Assembly: GCA_023212695.1 (NCBI GenBank)
Contig: JALCCG010000004.1
Span: forward strand, 1-64,000
Origin: Sporisorium sorghi
Lineage: Eukaryota; Basidiomycota; Ustilaginomycetes; Ustilaginales; Ustilaginaceae
Length of the DNA: 64,000 nt
Reading direction: 5' to 3'
Below, piece by piece: positions 42,751 through 49,121 of this stretch. The translations under genes were made by a program, and so were the position numbers. Under the pieces are notes generated by a model. The model was given only the letters and a program-made list of their open reading frames with translations, did not search any database and was not told the DNA's origin. The stretch's first letter is position 1, and each line of letters begins with the position of its first letter.

Positions 42751-44439
42751 TTATGAAATATAACTTAATAATTCATTTATCTCATTGGAAACTTCTTCAA
42801 AGTCTTCTTCTTGAAGAAAATGATATTTTTCATCTAACTCTATTATTTTTCCATCGAATTGTCGGTCACCAAACTCTACTGTACCTAAGATAAGTTGAGA
42901 ATTCAACGGCTGTTTTGTAACAATAAAATCCTTAATCATATCCCAATGTTTCTTATCTTGCTCTTGTTGATTTGGTGAGTCTAGAATGATTGGACAGAAC
43001 GTAGAAGTTGAGTATTTATTAATAACACCCAACAGACTGTAATAATAAGCAAGATAAGCTCTAGGCGCACCACTTCCAGTATCAGTAACTTTGGAGATTA
43101 TCGTTTTATATGATTTTTCTGGAACGGTTTCTACACCCAAAACATCTAAATAATCACTCATTAATTCACGGTAATACTTTTCAATTTTAGCTTTATGCTT
43201 TCTATCCTCATATGATTTCATTTCATCTTTAAGTTCATTAATGCTTACTTCATTGATTGCCATATGACTACGAAGTTCATCAAGCTCTTCCTGAACAATT
43301 GATTTCAAGTTTTTCTTGCCTTCGTTCTGTATTATGTCTTTTAAATGCACTTCTCCTTGTTTATTTTCCAAAAGACTAAGAATACGATTAGACTCGACTG
43401 CATGTTCTTCATACAACCCATACTCTTTCTTAATTTTAGATTCCAATTCACGTAATTCCATTTTCGATTCCTCTAACAAATCATTGCAACGGTCTTCATC
43501 TTTTGCAATAGAGAATCGTTCTACAAATGAATTGGTATACACAGCACCACATGTCGGACAATCGATTTCTTCATCTGGAATGGAAAGAGCAAACTTATAG
43601 TCGTCATTCAGTTCATGTATAGATTTTTCTAACAGCTTAATATGTTTTTGAAGATGTATCTTCTCATTATTGAGGTCAACGATATTTCGTTTTAATACTT
43701 CCCCCTTTACTTTTAATTGCTCATACTCTTTCAATAATTCGTCAATTTCTTTTTTAAAGCTATTCAAATCAGCATCCAATATCATTAATCCCATCTGTTC
43801 ATTTAATTTGCTCATAACGTTTTTGGATACTTTCATTTGTGATTCTAATTGACGATTGCTATCCTTGATGATTTCAATTTGACCTTTTGCATGATAGTAT
43901 TCATTGGGCTTGATGCCTGTATGAAAATGTAACATGCTTGCTTTCCATTGCCCTTTTAACTGCGTTAGACGAGCAAAAGAGGAAAGTGGATTATACCAAC
44001 TATCCTGGTCCAAGTAGAACGGTAAAAAGAAATAAGCTGGTGGAGGCGTAATAAGTCGATTCTCTTTATTTGCTAGCTCAATATTATATTTCAATAGATT
44101 GGATAGGAATGGACCTAAACCGTCAGTAATTTTATCAAATGTTCCAATACATTCTTTTACATTATTGTAGACTGCAAAAAAGCTTTTTCTACGTAATATG
44201 GAATATTCAATATCATCGACAGTAAAAGTCAATAAACAAATTGGTTCAGCCCCCATCCATTTGGGATGCATTACATTGGGTGCAGCACCTAATGTATAAT
44301 AAATACTTTTGATTAACGATGATTTTCCGACATGATTCTCACCCTTGATGAGATTCATTTTGGGATGAAATTTTATTATTCTTGCTCTTTTCTCGTTTCT
44401 TGAGAGTATTTTGATTTCCTTGAAGATTAATCTTTGCAT
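42751..44439 (-). CDS. Rad50/SMC-like ATPase with zinc-hook-type CxxC (LmuB- or ABC-3C-like)
   Basis: A 562-residue ABC-type ATPase of the SMC/Rad50 superfamily. Walker A is KGENHVGKSSLIKSIYYTL (residues 32-50). Coiled-coil arms extend from about 190 to 290 and 310 to 420, with CPTCGAVY near 293-300 at the hinge as in a zinc hook. The signature region is TDTGSGAPRAYLAYYYSLLG, and Walker B is CPIILDSPNQQEQD (near 485). Such proteins detect foreign DNA structures and gate a nuclease in Lamassu and ABC-three-component systems. It lies 42 bases downstream of the DUF4297 gene. Confidence 0.88.
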   Translation of the reverse strand: MQRLIFKEIKILSRNEKRARIIKFHPKMNLIKGENHVGKSSLIKSIYYTLGAAPNVMHPKWMGAEPICLLTFTVDDIEYSILRRKSFFAVYNNVKECIGTFDKITDGLGPFLSNLLKYNIELANKENRLITPPPAYFFLPFYLDQDSWYNPLSSFARLTQLKGQWKASMLHFHTGIKPNEYYHAKGQIEIIKDSNRQLESQMKVSKNVMSKLNEQMGLMILDADLNSFKKEIDELLKEYEQLKVKGEVLKRNIVDLNNEKIHLQKHIKLLEKSIHELNDDYKFALSIPDEEIDCPTCGAVYTNSFVERFSIAKDEDRCNDLLEESKMELRELESKIKKEYGLYEEHAVESNRILSLLENKQGEVHLKDIIQNEGKKNLKSIVQEELDELRSHMAINEVSINELKDEMKSYEDRKHKAKIEKYYRELMSDYLDVLGVETVPEKSYKTIISKVTDTGSGAPRAYLAYYYSLLGVINKYSTSTFCPIILDSPNQQEQDKKHWDMIKDFIVTKQPLNSQLILGTVEFGDRQFDGKIIELDEKYHFLQEEDFEEVSNEINELLSYIS

Positions 44440-44481
44440 AGTTCTGTTCCCTCAAATTCCGAATTAATTTTTTATACTTTT

Positions 44482-45576
44482 TCATGAGCGGCAATACTCC
44501 AGTAGTGTTGTGGCTTTAATTAGATATTCATCTAACATGCTTTTTGGTTCTCGTTGTTTATACTCGGCATACACAGATTCCACTAAATCTTGATATAAAA
44601 GTATTGTAGGTAGTTCTTCTTTTACTTTTAGAACCTCTCGTATGACAAGCTGTTGAGATTGAAAGTATTCATTCGTTACATCCATCTGAATAATTTCAAG
44701 TTCCTTCCATGCAGCTTTTAATTTCATTATCTTTCTTAAATCAACTTTATCAGCGTTTAGCCGTTTCGAAATTTCCTCCCACGTTTGTTCAAGCTCATCA
44801 TCAATGTCGAAATGGTTCAACATTTCTTTAAATTGTGAACGACCAATCCCTTTATGTTTCTTTACTTCATCGAAGTCCGAAACACTCCACTCATAATCAT
44901 TTTTTCGTTTTACTTCCCCAAAAATTGCATTATAAATTAAACTCAATCGAAACTTGCCATTCTTGGGATTCAAGGACTCTAAGAATTCATGAAGTTTACC
45001 TTTCATGTAAGTTTCTCGGTCTTTAATATTTAAATCAGTAACTTCTAGAAATGTGATTTCCACGAAATCAGGTTCATCTTGCAAAGAGTGTTCCGTTTTA
45101 ATTGCCGTAATGATTTTGTTCAAATCTTTCTGCTCAATGTCTGTAAAACATATTGATTTTTTCTCTGTGCTTTTTCCAACATGATTCTGTAAGCTTATCT
45201 CGAAACAAGCATTAGAAACCAAAGTGAGTGACATAGTATGATTGGGGAAGGTCAATTTACAATCATATAATTTACCTATAATCGATGGTAATAGACCTTT
45301 CTTCCCTTTTTTCGTTTTTACAATATCATTCAGCTTCCAAACCCCATTATCTTTTGTTTTTAATTGAAAGAAAGCTGCTGATTGAGGATCATGCTCTGAA
45401 TCCAAAACCATTACATCGTCATGATAGTCTAGAACAAGAAGATAATCGTCCTTGCATTGATGCAATTCGAAAAGCTTTAATATTGCCCAATCCTTCTGAA
45501 AATCGAAGCGGTTAGCAGAACGTGAACCACTCGTTTCTCTTGGCTTCTTCTGTACGACTAAATCCCTTAGCAACAA
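44482..45576 (-). CDS. DUF4297/Cap4-like nuclease-domain protein (LmuA-like)
   Basis: A 364-residue protein whose first part matches DUF4297, a PD-(D/E)XK-type nuclease domain found in Cap4 and in some Lamassu LmuA effectors: SGSRSANRFDFQKDWAILKL (residues 16-35, with Gln27), Asp54 in YHDDVMVLDSE, and Q-x-K at 71-73 in AAFFQLKTK. The remainder is helical with no recognised SAVED or other sensor domain. The start is TTG 45576, eight bases after AGAGG; the nearby ATG is out of frame. It is first in the three-gene operon, so it is probably the effector triggered by the SMC-like ATPase. Confidence 0.85.
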   Translation of the reverse strand: MLLRDLVVQKKPRETSGSRSANRFDFQKDWAILKLFELHQCKDDYLLVLDYHDDVMVLDSEHDPQSAAFFQLKTKDNGVWKLNDIVKTKKGKKGLLPSIIGKLYDCKLTFPNHTMSLTLVSNACFEISLQNHVGKSTEKKSICFTDIEQKDLNKIITAIKTEHSLQDEPDFVEITFLEVTDLNIKDRETYMKGKLHEFLESLNPKNGKFRLSLIYNAIFGEVKRKNDYEWSVSDFDEVKKHKGIGRSQFKEMLNHFDIDDELEQTWEEISKRLNADKVDLRKIMKLKAAWKELEIIQMDVTNEYFQSQQLVIREVLKVKEELPTILLYQDLVESVYAEYKQREPKSMLDEYLIKATTLLEYCRS

Positions 45577-45870
45577 TTCATCATCCTCTTCAGATTCTAT
45601 CTAAAATGAGTTTTCATTATTTGAGTATTGATTAAAATTAATCTAATTATATACAAACCCCAAATTACTGAATGTTTTTTCGGCCTATGCGCACCAGTTC
45701 ACTAGGATTATGTAAGTCAGTCTCTACTATTTTGTATGATGAAAGTCAAAAACCATATATGGGACTCCGGCATCAATAGTATGATCATATGTATATAAGT
45801 GGTCACTATTATTTACAAACTTCCAAGCTTTCTCTTAAATTTCTCGTCATTATAAATATAAACTCTACCA

Positions 45871-46167
45871 TCACAAATCGGGCAAATTCTTTTTCACTTT
45901 GTATACTTCACCACTTTCTTCTTCAAACAGAATCGGTTTTTTGTCCCTATATACGATCCCATTTTTTCTTAGTTCTTTAAACTTTTCTCGCGAATCAAAA
46001 GCATATACACATAATCCTACCGTACTCATTAATAAAAGTACTGTATAGTTTGACTTAGAAAGCAGATAGTCTGTAATTGTTACTACAGCTGATATTACAG
46101 ATAAAATTCCAGAAATTTCAAATTTATGTTTGAATCCGTTAACCCCTCCAATAACCTTTCTATCCAA
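45871..46167 (-). CDS. Two-helix membrane protein, probably frameshifted
   Basis: A 98-residue frame with two hydrophobic segments (about 19-36 and 41-57) and a charged tail. It starts at TTG with a weak ribosome site. At the stop the next frame continues with normal protein (ICPICDGRVYIYNDEKFKRK) to a TAA at 45813-45815; the switch falls at an A-run near 45895. This suggests a longer protein with a CPIC metal motif, broken by an indel. The 290 bases beyond, up to the DUF4297 start, hold little else apart from a possible TATAAT. Confidence 0.55.
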   Translation of the reverse strand: MDRKVIGGVNGFKHKFEISGILSVISAVVTITDYLLSKSNYTVLLLMSTVGLCVYAFDSREKFKELRKNGIVYRDKKPILFEEESGEVYKVKKNLPDL

Positions 46168-46281
46168 CTGATCACTATAATTAATTCGTCAGTTGATCTA
46201 GTAACACTTAAATTATCAATATAATTTCTTGTTTGCTGTTATTCCCCGAACCAATGTTAATATTGTTTTTTCCGGCATTAA

Positions 46282-46380
46282 TTAATTGTTTTCAAAACTT
46301 CGATTATTTTTTGGCTCAGCGCAAAATGGGCAGTAAGGATACTCTTGTTCAACATTTTGATTACATTTAACACATTTCAT
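46282..46380 (-). CDS. 32-residue zinc-ribbon protein
   Basis: A very short gene: MKCVKCNQNVEQEYPYCPFC then a short polar tail. The two CxxC pairs (Cys3/Cys6 and Cys17/Cys20) form a complete minimal zinc ribbon. The ATG at 46380 follows GAGGTG by five bases, so translation is well supported. Upstream (46381-46742) there is a TATAAT near 46505-46515 and a terminator-like hairpin, but no other gene. The role is unknown. Confidence 0.65.
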   Translation of the reverse strand: MKCVKCNQNVEQEYPYCPFCAEPKNNRSFENN

Positions 46381-46574
46381 AAGATCACCTCGAAGTAAAT
46401 ATCTGAATCTACATCCCTAATTCACAGCGCACGTACTAAACGGATTGCATCAATATAGACGCATTACTCATTTATCTTCGTTATAGGGCATTTTATTAGG
46501 AAAATTATACCACATAGCCAAGAATAATTTGTAGAATTTTGTAAAATTTCAAAAGTGTAATATATTCTTATAGA

Positions 46575-46612
46575 AACCATCCCAGAGCGAGGAATCGATT
46601 ACTGGGATGGTT
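46575..46612 (-). terminator. Hairpin downstream of the decayed recombinase
   Basis: AACCATCCCAG (46575-46585) pairs exactly with CTGGGATGGTT (46602-46612) around a 16-base loop. TTTCTATAA follows on the minus strand, so it may be the terminator of the recombinase that once lay to the right. Confidence 0.6.
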
Positions 46613-46742
46613 AATGTCAGATTTGTTGAAATTAGGTGAGCAGTTGGTACTTGAGAATGAATAACTGTAATACTTCAAATTATTGGTATAAAATCACTTT
46701 ACTTTGTTATTTGTAGCATACCGTCGACTTCACCCGATTCCC

Positions 46743-47420
46743 TTACATATCATACACAATCCGCTCAACTAGCTTCTTCAACGCCCGATTCTTCTCTTCA
46801 CTCGTCACTGCAGCGCCCCACAACTCCCTAAACTCACCTATCCGCTCATATATCTGCTTCACAGTCGGATAATTCCCTTAATCTACTACAACCTTCCGCA
46901 AATCCTTCAACTCTTCCTCCAGCTTCTGTATCTGCCTTGATCGAACAGCCCTTCGCTTTAAAAACACTTGTTTCGTTATCATGTCCTCTTCATACGATTC
47001 ATGCAACTTGTCCAGCGCCCGCTTCTGCTTCTTTAAATCCTGCTCTTTGGCCTCAATGATTGTTCGCGTATCACATAACGACTTCCATGCAGTCAATTTC
47101 CCGTAATATATCCGGGTCCACATGAATAATTCGATTATACAGAGCATTAAATAAATCAGCATCCATGACTTTTCCTCGCTGCCCACATTTGCTGCCATCT
47201 ATATACTGGTGAAGCACAATGCACTCCAATGTTCCCCTCACTTCTTATTCTCACCTACTCTGAATCTCATTCGTGAAATGCACTTTTCACAATATAGCAA
47301 GCCTGAAAAAGGAAAAATGCTCCTGCTGGAAGTCGGATTCAGCATTTTATTCTTAAGCAGCCGTTCCATAATCGCTTCATGTTCTGGCGTTAAACGTGTT
47401 AATATTCTTTTGCTTTGCAA
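46743..47420 (-). pseudogene. Large serine recombinase, C-terminal part, decayed
   Basis: Fragments in successive frames match the C-terminal zinc-ribbon and coiled-coil region of large serine recombinases. Part one (47238-47420): FSGLLYCEKCISRMRFRV. Next in another frame: CIVLHQYIDGSKCGQRGKVM and DADLFNALYNRIIHVDPD. Then KEQDLKKQKRALDKLHESYE and QIQKLEEELKDLRKVVVD, an in-frame TAA, and GNYPTVKQIYERIGEF to ALKKLVERIVYDM ending at 46743. At least two frameshifts and one stop are present, and the catalytic domain is absent. It is a relic of an integrated element. Confidence 0.85.
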
Positions 47421-47525
47421 AGTGTTGCGGCAACTTCACGAGCATGTCGCCTAGATAGACATACCTCTCCCTCAGGTGCATCATTCTACGCAAGACAAGG
47501 ACAAGCAGAAATCTTACAAAATAAA

Positions 47526-47567
47526 AACAAGCCGGAGCAACATGACCTATCCACGCTCCGGCTTGTT
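47526..47567 (-). terminator. Terminator overlapping the end of the Q/E-rich gene
   Basis: Thirteen-base perfect arms (47526-47538 and 47555-47567) are followed by TTTATTTTG on the minus strand. The stop codon of the preceding gene (47547-47549) lies in the loop. Confidence 0.85.
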
Positions 47568-48086
47568 CAATTTCAGGTTATTTTGAATGAACTCTCGCTC
47601 CGACTTCTTCAGATACCTTAGGGAATTCTCGAAGGAATACAGGTACATGGAACGAAGCATCCCCAGCTTTTCGATTGAGCCATCCGCAATCACTTGCTTA
47701 ATGGCCGAAACTATTTGGCTGTTCGTAACTCCTAATTTTCCTGGCTTTATAATATCTTCAATGGCAAGTAGCCTCTCTTCTTTGCCGTTATTCAGTTTTT
47801 GCTGTAACTCTTGTGTATTTGCTTCATTTAATATTGCTTCCTGCTGTGGTGAATCCTCTTGTTTTTGTTTGCTATCCTCTTGTTTAGGGAGGATCTCCTG
47901 TTCTTCATGAATAATCAGCTTTTCCACTGAATTCTCATTAGCTACCTCTGTTGAAGTTGATTCTTTTATAACTGAGACTTGCTCTTCTTGTTGATTTTGT
48001 TCTTGCCCTGTCTCACCATAAACCTGAACTTCTACCTGATTCTCAATACTTATCTGCTCGTTTTCACTTTGAGGCTGTTTTGGCAT
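47547..48086 (-). CDS. Q/E-rich protein of unknown function
   Basis: A 179-residue protein in two parts: residues 1-100 are low-complexity and rich in Gln, Glu and Ser (for example QEQNQQEEQVSVIKE), probably disordered. Residues about 105-175 are a compact helical domain (LLAIEDIIKPGKLGVTNSQI, SIEKLGMLRSMYLYSFENSL) with a charged end. The start at 48086 follows AAGGTG. It has its own terminator and lies between a recombinase relic and an XRE regulator, so it is probably cargo of the old element. No family is recognised. Confidence 0.7.
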   Translation of the reverse strand: MPKQPQSENEQISIENQVEVQVYGETGQEQNQQEEQVSVIKESTSTEVANENSVEKLIIHEEQEILPKQEDSKQKQEDSPQQEAILNEANTQELQQKLNNGKEERLLAIEDIIKPGKLGVTNSQIVSAIKQVIADGSIEKLGMLRSMYLYSFENSLRYLKKSEREFIQNNLKLNKPERG

Positions 48087-48370
48087 TGTTTGTTCACCTT
48101 CCAGTCTAACCTATTACTTCCATGGCTGATTATGCCTGTAACCCTATTCTTATTTGCCATAGCTTCAACTCCCATAAAATGGATTTTTATTGAGTCGATC
48201 CTATCAACATGCTTAAGCCTCTTACTTCATTTTCCCGCAAACAAGGAATCAATCTGTTGTTTTTATTCACCACAATTCTGACAAATCTTCATTTCATTCG
48301 TTCTCCTCTTCAAATGATATATGTTGCTACGATCATATCACAAAAAAATAGAGATTTACATCTTTTTGTA

Positions 48371-48380
48371 GAGTATACTC
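48371..48380. promoter_or_regulatory. Palindrome before the XRE gene
   Basis: GAGTATACTC is a perfect ten-base palindrome 25 bases before the first ATG of the XRE gene and resembles operators of small autoregulatory HTH proteins. The gap 48087-48404 otherwise holds only a nine-codon CxxC stub (48263-48292) that may be a zinc-ribbon relic. Confidence 0.4.
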
Positions 48381-48404
48381 CGTGGAAGTGAAATTACAAA
48401 CACA

Positions 48405-48671
48405 ATGATAATGAGTACAAAAAGAGGTATTGCCTTGAACTCAGAAGCAATTTTTGGACAAGTATTAAAGAGCATTCGCAAGGAGCAGAAGGTAAGCCAA
48501 GAAGAACTGGCATTCCGCAGTAATCTTGATCGAACATACATATCCATGCTTGAACGAGGTATTCACCAACCCACATTAAATTCATTACTTGCCATTGCCG
48601 CTGCGCTGGATATGAAGGCTGCTGAGTTGGTGGGACTAGTTGAAGATGAGATGGAACGTTATCAAAATTAA
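48405..48671 (+). CDS. XRE-family helix-turn-helix regulator
   Basis: An 88-residue single-domain regulator with a complete Cro/CI-type HTH: FGQVLKSIRKEQKVSQEELA, FRSNLDRTYISMLERG and QPTLNSLLAIAAALDM. In size it resembles control proteins of restriction systems. The start may instead be TTG 48435, which has AGAGG eight bases upstream; the first ATG (48405) has none. It is followed by a strong terminator. The target is unknown; the palindrome upstream suggests autoregulation. Confidence 0.88.
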   Translation: MIMSTKRGIALNSEAIFGQVLKSIRKEQKVSQEELAFRSNLDRTYISMLERGIHQPTLNSLLAIAAALDMKAAELVGLVEDEMERYQN

Positions 48672-48677
48672 ATTAAA

Positions 48678-48720
48678 AAACAAGCTGATTCCCTCGTATT
48701 AAAGGGAGATCAGCTTGTTT
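48678..48720 (+). terminator. Terminator of the XRE gene
   Basis: AAACAAGCTGAT-type arms of about 17 bases (48678-48694 and 48703-48720, one mismatch and a bulge) end in TTT, just after the XRE stop. Confidence 0.85.
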
Positions 48721-48820
48721 CAGATAGCAGCGAAATTGTTGACAAAGTCGACAGCTTCACCTTCAAACAAATAAAAAATCGATAGCCATACATAGAAAAG
48801 GGTGCCTTAAATCCGTAATT

Positions 48821-48955
48821 TCACATGTCAATATCCACGATTTCTTGCTCGATTTCCAGCTTATATTTAAGAAGTACCCAAATAACATTTTGAAACCTAG
48901 CGAATTCACTTTCCCCCAAAAAGCACTCATTTTTGTGTAATTGGACTACCTTATT
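48821..48955 (-). pseudogene. Possible 3' gene fragment of unknown origin
   Basis: In the 450-base gap between the XRE and GH95 genes, a 44-codon open stretch without start (NECFLGESEFARFQNVIWVL then LKYKLEIEQEIVDIDM) ends at TGA 48821-48823. The composition is protein-like, but another frame is also open here. No family is recognised. Confidence 0.3.
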
Positions 48956-49014
48956 TCAACAAACTCGAAATATGTCTTTGGTTCCATCTAAATAGGTGTA
49001 AAGAATCACCTTGT

Positions 49015-49085
49015 TCTATTCTTTCATCGCGGCGCTTTACAACTCCCTAAAACTGACCAACCACCTCATTGTACCTAAACACTTT
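49015..49085 (-). pseudogene. Second serine-recombinase C-terminal fragment
   Basis: This short stretch is clearly similar in DNA sequence to the C-terminal fragment at about 46785-46855: both share a GC-GCGC-N3-ACAACTCCCTAAA core and the following positions. Translated, YNEVVGQF aligns with YERIGEF of the first copy, with a stop where Arg is expected. It is a relic of a related recombinase on the right side of the island. Confidence 0.6.
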
Positions 49086-49121
49086 ATTTCCAGTTTTATG
49101 GCTGCAATATAATTCCCCTGC

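Noticed and set aside
44482..45576. CBASS assignment for the Cap4-like gene
   Set aside because: No CD-NTase gene is in the window and no SAVED domain is visible; the SMC-like partner points to Lamassu or ABC-3C types instead.
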